Of a stretch of 64,000 bases of DNA, positions 23,108 to 32,455 are shown piece after piece. Every line of letters starts with the position of its first letter. Positions within the stretch are counted from its first letter, which is position 1. The translations under genes and the position numbers were made by a program. The notes beneath the pieces are model-generated. The model worked only from the letters and a program-made list of their open reading frames with translations. It ran no database searches and was not told where the DNA came from. The DNA is from Macropodus opercularis (lineage: Eukaryota > Chordata > Actinopteri > Anabantiformes > Osphronemidae), in the NCBI GenBank assembly GCA_030770545.1, contig CM061098.1:9617501-9681500 (forward strand), written 5' to 3'.

Positions 23108-23122
23108 AGCACCGCCTACTGT
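23108..23122 (-). promoter_or_regulatory. CSE-like element of array-2 exon 1
   Basis: Sense ACAGTAGGCGGTGCT, 219-233 bp before the ATG. It matches 12 of 15 CTCF consensus positions and continues GTAA. It differs from the rest of array 2 and is nearer to the GGCGCTGTA form of array-1 exon 3. Confidence 0.5.
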
Positions 23123-23588
23123 TACCGTCACTATGCTGTGATGACGGTATAACGTTTCTGTGTCTGTTTGCTTACCAGACACCGTCTACATTCAGGAATT
23201 CTGCATTATTAGGATTCACATCCAGATATGAATAAACCTGCTGCTGAACTACAGAGAATGTAAATCACAGTCTTCATTTTTTAGAACAATGCAGATTTAC
23301 ATGCATTTATGAAAACTAGTGCCAATATACAAACTAATAGTCTGATCATGGAACCGCACATGAGGCAATTTTCTTTAAGTTTTTCTAAAAATTATTTAAT
23401 AGATATTTGGCTTTGTGCCATTTTATCAACACACAATTTCCCTATAAAAAAAGGTTAAATGAAAACCCAAATAAACGATATTATTTGGAAATGACAAATC
23501 CTTTCAGTTTGTTCAAGTAGGTGCCGTTGGTGACATTCATTGCGTCTCTGCACACTCCCATTCTCTCTGTTCTATTGCAGAGGTGAGC

Positions 23589-23603
23589 AGTGACATCTCA
23601 TGG
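23589..23603 (-). promoter_or_regulatory. Orphan CSE-like word
   Basis: Sense CCATGAGATGTCACT, about 700 bp upstream of array-2 exon 1, which has its own element nearer. It may be left from a lost variable exon, or it may be chance. Confidence 0.25.
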
Positions 23604-24406
23604 ATTGATCCTGGAAGTGCAGCTTTGATGACTCACTGCTATGCCCCCTCTACACTGTTCGTGATGTGCGTCGTTCACCTTGCAGCAGTCTTATCACACT
23701 GCAGCAGTTTGTTAAAGGATGTAAAATAATTTATGGCAGGGACAATAAAAAGCAGCCATTCTAACACAGCCGAGGAAACAAAGTCACCTACATCATAAAA
23801 CACCGAAATCCCTGCACCCTCCCACCTGCTACAGCTATTTCTGGATTTACACCACAGATATACGCATACATGGGCGCCTCAGCCTTCTGCATCGCCTCAT
23901 CCTGTTCCTGCCTCCATTGTTTCACTCATGCTGCAGCAATGACAATTTCAAGCACTTACAGGGGCCGTTATTAGGTTTTACACATATGGCAGTGATGCTC
24001 TTCAGATCTCTGTGGCATGCGGATGCTGCATTGTAGGTTAGCGGGTGGGAGTGAGCGTGCAGAATATTAAATGACATTCAGCGCATCACCATAGCAACGG
24101 AGCTCCATTAGCCAGGTCTCTGAAAGAACGCATGCGCTGACAAAGGCGTGAAACACAGGAGGAGGGATAGAGAAGCTGCTGTAGAAATTGAAATCCGGTC
24201 ATCCTGACACTAATAAATATTTAATATATGTGAGGTCACATTACTGATATTTTAGCCCTTTTTATGATCATTAATTTTCAATTAATAGAACAGCCTGTGC
24301 AACAAAAATTCAACATATTACAATTAAAATGTGGTCTTCATTATTGCATAAAACAGATATTGAAAATAAGATACACTACTGATATATTGTGCTGAATTTA
24401 CCCGTT

Positions 24407-24421
24407 AGTGCCAGCTGGTGG
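24407..24421 (-). promoter_or_regulatory. Near-consensus CTCF site between the arrays
   Basis: The minus strand reads CCACCAGCTGGCACT, matching 14 of 15 positions of CCASYAGRKGGCRSY. It lies 1.5 kb upstream of array 2 and about 2.5 kb downstream of the array-1 terminal exon, the place where a boundary or enhancer site could be expected. Binding is inferred. Confidence 0.4.
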
Positions 24422-26502
24422 TTGTGCTACTGTTTTGTTTCCACACTGGTGCATGTGTGTGTTACTCTGCTTGGGCATCAGCAGCAGTCTATATGCAGAT
24501 TAAGAACATCCTCTGACACAAGGTAATGGGAACTAGAGAAATGTTTCACGATACTATAACACAGGACATCAATATAAATGCTTTTATTATGTTTTATTTA
24601 ACATACCTTACGAAGAACCACAGACCTCTTGAGCATCAACATATCTGGGTTTCTTTTGTCTAAATCACAATCCCATATTGTGTGCTTGACTCAGTGTCCC
24701 CATGTGACTTAACTTCCCAGGGGAGATGAGGTCATGTTTTGGGAAGGTGAGATCATGTGAACACAAAGAGACAGACAAATAAAAATACAGTCACATGGTG
24801 ATAGAATCTTGCAGCACACAATAAAATGATTGGTCTTAAATGTTAAATGCTTTTTATTACTAACATTGTTGTTCTTAGGATCAAGCTTTGTTAGGATGTC
24901 CCCAAATGTAGTCACACTGCTGGCAAACCCAGAAGGATCACTGAGCTGGAGCCAGTTCCCATTATGTCTGTGTGTAATGATAAAGGGACAGCAATCATTC
25001 ACCACTTTGTGTCTTGAATAGGATTTGTTCAATGTGAAATACACAGGCATTTGATATAACAGTACTTCATTTAACCTGGATAATTTCATTACTGATAGAC
25101 TTACATTGTTTTAGGGCTAGAGGCGCATGTGATTTGTTTTAGATTAAGCTTAATTTTGTTTAATTAGGCCTAAGTAAAATATGCAGAAAACCTAAACAGA
25201 CAGAATTGTCATCACAAATGTAGCTTGAGTTTTACCATAATTATAAAAAGATCTTGTTATAGACCCTTTTAACAGTAAGAAAGCTATAACAAAGAAATTA
25301 TTCATAAGAGCATAATTATGTTCAACCACTTTGTTTTGTATTTAATAGATCATACAGATCAGCAGTTAATAAGCTCACACTACACATTACAACATACTGC
25401 ACCATAAACGTACCACTGTACAAAAGCACTTGCTGTATATGCTTGTCTGCAGTCGTTTAAACAACCTTTATACCAGTAATGCAATGTGTGCTAGGTTTTA
25501 TAGTTTGAGTACATGACAATTTATAATTTTACTGATGCACATATTAGCTGGCCCATAAATGTGATGGCACAGAATTACAGTTTGTGTTGAGCAATGGCAC
25601 TGAAACAAAAAGGCATATACATATGGATACAGACATAGTTGTATGTATTTATGTGTTGCATAAACATACTTAAAGTACTTAGTGATACACATGACAGTTT
25701 GAAATAAACAGTTTTCAACTAAAACAATCTCAGTAAGTATTGTTTGGCTTTGGAAACAAAAAGTGAAAGTACATGGTCATATTTGTGGTGTATATACACA
25801 TTAATCGTAAAGATGACAGTAATCAGTCCACATCCAGGGACTCGCTGTGTTCAGATTAATTCTCCACTCTCATATTCCTCAACATTCAAGCACACAAACA
25901 TAAGCTCAGAGTAAACTTTGTGAATACATAAAAATGGCACACTGCTGCTCTCGCTGCATTTCCCTCCTACCTAAAATCACCTTTCTCACATGAATGTACA
26001 CTATATTGTCGTACCTCTTACTGTACCATTAGACATAATCTGGCACATTGTTTTGAAAAAGACAAACAGTGCTAGAAGGACAGAAAGGGGATTGCTTAAT
26101 ATAAAATATTCAGAGCTATCCAAGTACTGGTTATTCCATGCAAAGACAACTGAAAGGCAGATACACGATGACTGAAGGCCTCATCTCAGCTAAGTTACAT
26201 AAATGTATTAGCCCTCCTGTTTGTATTTTTAGGCCGGGGCCACACATAAAGCACATAATACAAAGCAAACGAGTACTAAAAGGTACCACATCTATAAAAT
26301 ACTGACTCCCTTTCACTGCACTTTAAACTCACAGTTTGTTGCTTTTCTGACTTTTAGTTGGTTGTGCTGTTTCACTTGTTTGCTAACTAGTACATAAATA
26401 CATAAAAGCCGAAAGGGTAAAGTGTAATTATGCAACATGTGTTCGTTATTAAAGAGAGTCCAATTACAGTCTCTTGAAGGCATTTCCGCATTCCTGTGTC
26501 CA

Positions 26503-26508
26503 TTTATT
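26503..26508 (-). terminator. Candidate polyadenylation signal for the array-1 3' exons
   Basis: AATAAA on the minus strand about 455 bp past the TGA at 26964-26962. No other strong AATAAA is seen nearer. The assignment depends on the 26962-27150 exon being real. Confidence 0.35.
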
Positions 26509-26961
26509 GGTCCTTTTTGCAGCTTCTTCCACAGTGATTCAAACGTTCTTCTTTTTCCTTTTGTACATTTTGTGAACGTCTTGGAACGTAGACGAAGCCA
26601 TGCAATCATGTCGTGCATATTAAATGGACATACAGGCATTGTTGATTGGCTTTTTATGTGCTTATAGAGGGGCAGGGGTTCTTGATCAGTCGCTAGAGTT
26701 ATTTTAGTGTTATAGCATGACAACACACATTGTCAAGAACAGGGGCCACACTAAGCAAGGTAGACATGGGGTGTTATCAGCAGGGGGTTTGCCTTTCCTC
26801 TGCGAAGCTTTCCTTTCAGTCCAGTTTGCAGCTGGAGGGTATGGCCTTACGTGGAACTGCTACTGCTGGTGGTGGATGCCTGCCAATGAGACAAGAGAAT
26901 TAGACAAATCTGAACAAGCAGCAGCTGAGGACTAGCAGCCTTGTGACTGGCACACAGTGTT

Positions 26962-27150
26962 TCATGCAGCCAGCGTCTGCCACTCAGACAGGGGCTTCAG
27001 GCAGAAGACAAAGTGGGTGGAGGGATTGAGCAGGTCCTTGAACATGTACTGTTGAGGCGGCAAATCTATCAATGAAAACCATGCTCCAGGAATATGTGAG
27101 GGAGGGTGGTTGCTAGGAAACTGGGTGACTGGTTTCACTTTGCGCCTCTC
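26962..27150 (-). CDS. Candidate array-1 terminal exon (62 codons, array-specific constant region)
   Basis: A good acceptor (TTCTTTGTGCAG) is followed by an open frame of 62 codons and TGA. It starts ERRKVKPVTQFPS, contains GAWFSLIDLPPQQYMF and ends EWQTLAA. There is no ATG at its head, as expected for an internal or terminal exon. The frame is phase 0, in step with the 36-nt exon at 28115-28150 and with the STLQ donors of array 1. The residue make-up looks coding, but I do not recognise the sequence, and it is not the alpha or gamma constant sequence known to me. It lies between the last array-1 variable exon and array 2, where a constant region for array 1 is expected. It could instead be a 3'UTR exon or unrelated. 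Confidence 0.5.
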   Translation of the reverse strand, partial: ERRKVKPVTQFPSNHPPSHIPGAWFSLIDLPPQQYMFKDLLNPSTHFVFCLKPLSEWQTLAA

Positions 27151-28114
27151 CTGCACAAAGAATTAGGTCACAATTCACACTGCAGCAGACAGGAATTCAG
27201 AAATGTTACTCTGTGAAGTCGGTTTCAGTCGAAGTACATTTTAGTCAACCCAGTCAACAGAGACATAACAGAGACACATATATGCATTTAAAAAGAGCAT
27301 ATCCTCCTAATATTAAAAATAGTTCAGGAAAGCATGAACACAGATTCATCTTCACATGCACTGCAGCTACTTGAGAACATAAAGATTAAATTAAAGACAT
27401 TCAATATTGTGTGTGCACCAACAGCAAAAGCCAGATTATGAAAAGGTAAAGACAGCGAAGGGAACATTGTTAGTTCAGCGGAAGGATTTTTGTAGAACTG
27501 TAGTTAATGACTTTCAGGTGGAGCAGCATGTGGATGCTATTTTGTTATTCAGTGATTAATACTGTATGAGCATAGGGGACCAGCTACTGGATCAGTGACT
27601 GGCTACAGTGGACTGTGAAAATGTTCATCAAAACAGAAAATGTGTTTTTTTTTTAATTTTTATGGCAACATCTGGATCAACACGTGTGCATGACTGCAAA
27701 ACTGACCACAGATTATGAGACTCAGTAGTTTATTGTACTAGTATATGTCATTAGTACATTGCAGTGATTTGGGTCTTCATCACAGTCAATAAAGTATGTT
27801 GCCCTCTCTTGAAGTTTTGTCAACATGCAGTGCCATCAAGAATGGTGTTAGTTGGTGTGGTCGTGAGATTGCATAGTATAGTGGGCTTTAAGGATTAGAC
27901 TATTATGAACAAAAGCCACCGAAATGTGGTCATGAATTAGCATCTGCTGTCAGGTCACAGTTTTCAATTTAAAAAAATCCTCCTCTTAAGAAAATGATGA
28001 CAAAGAATAAAAACATCCACTGAAAACAAAACAAACAGAAAAGTCGATTCAAACACTACAATCTTGAACATCAGTAATAATGGGGAACCTGGGGGGAGTG
28101 AAACTGCTGCGTAC
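27151..28114. other. Candidate intron between the array-1 small 3' exons
   Basis: About 960 bp between donor GTTGGAG|GTACGC and acceptor TTTGTGCAG. It is AT-rich and no other feature is recognised. Confidence 0.45.
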
Positions 28115-28150
28115 CTCCAACTGCAGAGCGGGCTTTCCTCACTTAGGATA
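28115..28150 (-). CDS. Candidate 36-nt shared exon of array 1 (adds YPK and stop)
   Basis: A strong pyrimidine tract (eight T, then CTCCCCCCTCTAAAG) leads into 36 nt that end at GTTGGAG|GTACGC. Joined in phase 0 to the STLQ end shared by all seven array-1 exons, it adds Tyr-Pro-Lys and then TGA. That would give array-1 proteins a three-residue shared tail. After the TGA the same frame is open (GKPALQLE) and runs into the 26962-27150 frame. A weaker acceptor AG 18 bases inside the exon would skip the TGA and keep the phase. Splicing is inferred from sequence only. From memory, unverified, predicted teleost 'beta-16-like' protocadherins end in a very similar short tail. Confidence 0.55.
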
Positions 28151-28806
28151 CTTTAGAGGGGGGAGAAAAAAAACAAGCAGTTCAATGGTCAGGTTATTAC
28201 AAACACTAAAGTGAATATTTGTGCATGACGATAAGAGTTTGAGTTGAGGCTGCTGTTATACAGCATATACCACACAGAGTATACTTATTAATTCAAAGGG
28301 GGTTTTAACATCAGTCTTCATTTGTGATTCTTTTAATAGTAGAATACTTACCATCACTGATCAACCTCAGAGGAACACAGACAAATCATAGGAAACAAAG
28401 AGATGACATTGATGCTGGCAGAAAAAAAATCTGGTAAACTGTGTGTTCATGTTTCTGAATAAACAGATTACAAAGCTGACTCCAGAGCAAATACAAATTT
28501 CAGTAAGATGAGCAACAGGAAGAAATGTTGTTATTCACATTGGTTGGTGCCGAACTGTTGTTTATTTGTTGCTAGTTTAATGTTGTCTATGTAAATTTCA
28601 AATGTAAAAGTATTAGTTTAACTGAAGGTCACTGATGGGAATTTTAACCGGTTCAGGTGGGAACAGTTCAGTCTGTAGTTTTAAATTATGACACAATAAA
28701 CAATTTTTGTGTATTCTTTATTGTAAATTGTGTTACAAAGAAACACAAGTCTTGGGTTAGAAATTTCTGAATGTTTTCTGAAACTTTAGTGTGGTGGTAT
28801 TACTAC
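28151..28806. other. Intron after array-1 exon 7
   Basis: Holds a candidate 63-nt cassette exon at 28352-28414. No other feature is seen. Confidence 0.55.
28352..28414 (-). other. Candidate 63-nt cassette exon
   Basis: Bounded by acceptor ATTTTTTTTCTGCCAG and the near-ideal donor GATG|GTAAGTATT, both better than average. Spliced after STLQ it would encode HQCHLFVSYDLSVFL and then TGA, so it could produce an alternative tail or unproductive transcripts. Its length is a multiple of three. Low coding support; it may be a chance pair of splice-like sites. Confidence 0.3.
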
Positions 28807-31215
28807 CTGCAGAGTGGAAGCTGCTGAGTCACTCGTGTCCGTCAGTCCGGTTCCTCTTGGTATACTGGACACAATGTATCTGGAGCCCTTTGGCACAGGC
28901 TGTCTCACCACCAGCTTTCCTTTCCTGGTCTCTGCCAGGAACAGACTGTACCAGTAGGCATCGTTGGAGACCAGAGTGGAGTCAGCGATGGTGGAGTTCC
29001 TCTCACTGGCCACACTGTTCCTGCAGGGAGGAGCCGCTTTGCTGGGTTTGGGTTTCTGACACTTGAGCACGATGGTGACCAGGATGGTGATGAGCAGCAG
29101 AAATGACACAGAGCCCAGACCGATCACCAAATACAGGTTGAGGTCTGAAAAGAGGTCGTACTCCAGAGGCACCTCTGTCATGTCAGAGTAGGCCTTGACA
29201 GCAGTCTCCACCGTGGACAGCTTGATGGTGACTGTAGCGGAGAGAGCAGGCTCCCCGTTGTCCTTGGCCACAACCACCAGTCTGTGGTGGCGCAGATCTT
29301 TGTAGCTGAACATCCTCATGGTCCGGATCTCTCCGTTATACTGGTCCAGACTGAACAGGTTGGCGTCAGACACCTGTAGGAACTGGTAGGTGATGCGAGA
29401 GTTGTGCACCGAGTCCGTGTCTAAGGCGATCACCTTGGCAACCAGAGAGCCTTTATCCGTGGACCTGGGGATCTTTTCCTCCACCACTGAGCCGTGTGCG
29501 CGCCACGGAGACACAATAACTGGAGCGTTGTCGTTCTGATCCACAATGATGATGTGGACGGTCACGTTGCTGCTGAGTGGAGGAGAACCAGAGTCTCTGG
29601 CCTCGATGTGGAACAGAAACTCCTTCTCGATCTCATAGTCAAAGGTTTTCAGTGCGTAGAGATTCCCGTTCTCTGGATTGATGGAGAACAGCATGGACAT
29701 GGAGGTGTTGGCGATCTCCTTCTCTATGATGAAGTAAACCAGATACTGGTTTTCGTGGAGGTCAGGGTCAAACGCAGTGAGTGAACTGATCAGGGCTCCA
29801 GGTGCGTTGTTCTCCATCACGCGTATGGTGTAAAACGACTGAGGGAACTGTGGAACATTGTCATTAACGTCCAGCAGCTCCAACGTCATGGTCTCGTTGT
29901 CAGATAAAGGAGGAGAACCTCTGTCTGTCACAGTGAACGTGATGTCATATTCTGGAACCTTCTCACGGTCTAACGGCTCTGACACCACTAATTCATAGTA
30001 GTTATCAGAGGACTCCCTCAGCCTGAAGGGCATATTACGTGGAATGTGAAGATCTACCACTCCATTGTCTCCTGAGTCTTTATCGCTGACACTAACTACT
30101 GCTATCACTGTGTCCAGTGGCTCATTTTCTTTGATGGGACTTTGAAATGATTTGATGGATATCTCTGGGTGGTTGTCATTCATGTCTGTCACCTGAACTG
30201 TCACTTTACACTGTCCAGACAAGGGGTTAGGCCCCTTATCAGTGGCAATAACTTCCAATTCATACATTTTCAAATCCTCATAATTTATCATCTCCTTAAC
30301 TCTGATTTCACCGTTTTCTGGATTCAGGTTAAACATGTTTTGAGTTCTCTCTGACGTATACAAACTATAAGAATAAACAATGTCAGAATTGGACCCTTCG
30401 TCTAAATCAGTGGCGTTAAGGTTGATAACTAAACTTCCAATCGGGGAGTTTTCCATCACATCTACGACATATTTGTCTTCGTTAAATTTAGGGGCGTTGT
30501 CGTTCACATCAAGCACGCGCACAATGATGCCTGCTGTACCTGTGCGCGTGGGAATTCCACCGTCCACAGCAGTCAGTATTAGGTAATGAACTGCCTGCTG
30601 TTCTCTGTCTAAAGCTTTTTTCAGAATTAAATCTGCAAACTTTGTCCCATCCCGTCCGGTTTGAATTTCAATAGAGAAGTGATCGTTCGAGCTCAGGTGG
30701 TAATTTTTCACGGAGTTAACTCCAACATCTGGATCCACAGCGTTGTTTAGTGAGAATCTTTCTCCAACAGAGGTTGATTCAGAGATGTCCAAGTGCATCG
30801 TTCCTCGGCGAAAATGAGGAGCGTTGTCGTTAATGTCCGTGATTTCAACCTCAATGTTAAACATACGTATCGGATTTTCAATCGTTGCGTCTATTTTTAG
30901 AAAGCAGGATGATGTTAGTTTCCATGGGCACAGAAACTCTCTGTCGATCCTTTCCAAAATAAACAGTTCTCCGGTGTCCTTGTTAATGTCAAGGAATTTC
31001 TTATTCGCTACAACGTCAACGCGTATTTTCCTTGCATTCAGAGTCTTGACGTCTAATCCCAAATCAGTTGCTAAATTGGCAACGACAGATGCTTCCTCCA
31101 TTTCCTCTGGAATAGAATAATGGGTGACGGTAAAAACCGTGTTCGTGATGGCACAAAGATACAGAAATACGCAGAGGCACTCTCTATCGTTTGACACCTG
31201 AAAAAGACGGAACAT
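28807..31215 (-). CDS. Array-1 exon 7: protocadherin variable exon (803 codons)
   Basis: Last variable exon before the candidate shared exons. Leader MFRLFQVSND..., ending NTVF before TVTHYSIPEEM. EC1 contains CPWKLTSSC, a seven-residue loop between the cysteines (CX7C), and IDREFL. The linkers are TDINDN, LDVNDN, TDMNDN, LDVNDN and DQNDN. The membrane segment LYLVIGLGSVSFLLL is followed by 84 cytoplasmic residues including NDAYWYSLFLAETRKGK and RYIVSSIPRG, ending SAASTLQ at donor CTGCAG|GTAGTA (phase 0). EC2 and EC3 are nearly identical to array-1 exon 6, and the main differences between the two lie in EC1. Expected role: homophilic adhesion at the neuronal surface. Confidence 0.96.
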
Positions 31216-31432
31216 CGTGGCAAATATAATTTAAAGACCTTGAGATTACTGAACCTGAAACGTAAAAACGTCCTCTACTTGACCGAAAAGACGCAAATAA
31301 TGCCTTAAAAACGATCCCTGTTCTCTACAGATCAGAAATTATGCGCATGTCCTGTCACATCTTCCGGTCCCTCGTCCAAACATCTATCGCGAGAACAACG
31401 ATTTAACGGGTGTTTGCGTTATCTTGGACAAC

Positions 31433-31447
31433 AGCGACAAAAGGTTT
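31433..31447 (-). promoter_or_regulatory. CSE-like element of array-1 exon 7
   Basis: Sense AAACCTTTTGTCGCT, continuing GTTGTCC, 218-232 bp before the ATG. Only the GTCGCTGTT half fits the other array-1 elements. The 5' half has drifted. Confidence 0.45.
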
Positions 31448-32407
31448 TTATTTGCCGGCGCAACTTTTTTAAAAGCATAAAACAGGTGATTTTAAAACTC
31501 GTATTATAAATATCATATGTGAACCAGAGATAAGTCACACGCAGATGTTTTCTGCTTCTGCTTTATGAAGTTGTATTCCTTTGGTATGACGTGTTATTTT
31601 TATGTCATGTTTTCAGTTTGTGGAAATTATTAGATTTCTCTCGGCTGAATTCAGTGACCGAAACTGTCGAGGAAATTCCCTTCCTCATCGTACAATAATG
31701 CAAGTTTCAGACACGGAGGATTCTGCGTGATGAGTGGTAGAGCTGAAGTGTTTATGGTTAGTAAGTCCTACTTTATGTAATGTGAACGTGACTCATATTT
31801 ACCATAATGGTCTCTTTCTAACATAATGTCTGCAGACAAACTCAGGATGATATAAAACAACCTATGAAGGAGTAAAACATATAGATGGTGCATGATCACT
31901 TCATCAATTGCTTATAAAGTTAAAAAAAAACTTCATCACACCTTTAAATGATAACAAAGTCTTTTCTGTGGCCATTAGGTAGATGTAACAAATTGTGATT
32001 ACACTGTGTCCTTTAAGCCTGAAACTGTTAGCGATAACTTATTTCTCACTTTATCTCTATTGACACACACCGATAGTCAGTTTTGACGAAGATATACACT
32101 TTGTCTAAAAGAATAAAAAAATCACATTGTCACAACCATGTCATAAGCTGCGGTAAAGCATATTTTATTCTAACTTTATAACTTCAATGGGTGACAGCAT
32201 ATATATTAACACTTATACAGAGTTGTTGGATAGACAATAATTGATTGAATGCTTAAAAGCATGCAAGGAATGATACGTACAACATCTCAGACATTATCAG
32301 AAGAGGGACACGAATTAAGGTGATCAGATTTCACTGGAGATATTGAAGTTTTTTCTTTTTTTTTCCCTGAGGGTCACACATTAAACATATACATTTATTT
32401 ATCATAC

Positions 32408-32455
32408 CTACAGAGATAAGTCTGCTGAGTCACTAAAATGAGAACATGATCCTAC
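32408..32455 (-). repeat. Degenerate tandem copy of the exon-6 3' end
   Basis: A 48-bp unit just past the exon-6 donor repeats CTCAGCAG-like exon sequence and ends CTGTAG|GTATGA, a second donor-like site. In the exon-6 frame it brings a TAG immediately before that second donor. The same arrangement with 47-bp units follows array-1 exon 4. Confidence 0.8.

Larger units (their letters stand above)
22890..26961. other. Gap between the array-1 3' exons and array 2
   Basis: About 4.1 kb, AT-rich. It contains the candidate 3'UTR of the array-1 terminal exon (26961 to about 26480), a near-consensus CTCF site at 24407-24421, an orphan CSE-like word at 23589-23603 and the exon-1 promoter element. Open frames at 24709-25089 and 26313-26726 show no domain I recognise. 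I see no mobile element that I can name. Confidence 0.6.
31216..32455. other. Spacer between array-1 exons 6 and 7
   Basis: About 1.2 kb, holding the exon-7 CSE-like element and, at 32408-32455, a degenerate tandem copy of the exon-6 end. No other feature is seen. Confidence 0.7.

Noticed and set aside
24709..25089. Minus-strand 126-codon open frame in the gap
   Set aside because: No recognisable domain, odd composition, no splice context. AT-rich sequence makes such frames by chance.
26313..26726. Minus-strand 137-codon open frame
   Set aside because: Lies in the presumed 3'UTR of the array-1 terminal exon and resembles no family I know.
26862..26890. Splice-like segment (CATTGGCAG ... TTCCAC|GTAAGG) past the 62-codon frame
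   Set aside because: It could be an alternative end (ASTTSSSSST then stop), but it sits after the stop codon in UTR-like sequence and the donor is not in a good context. Not enough to call.
29494..29784. Plus-strand 96-codon open frame recurring in every array-1 exon (MCAPRRHNNWSV...)
   Set aside because: Antisense shadow of EC5-EC6, kept open only because the sense sequence is homogenised.
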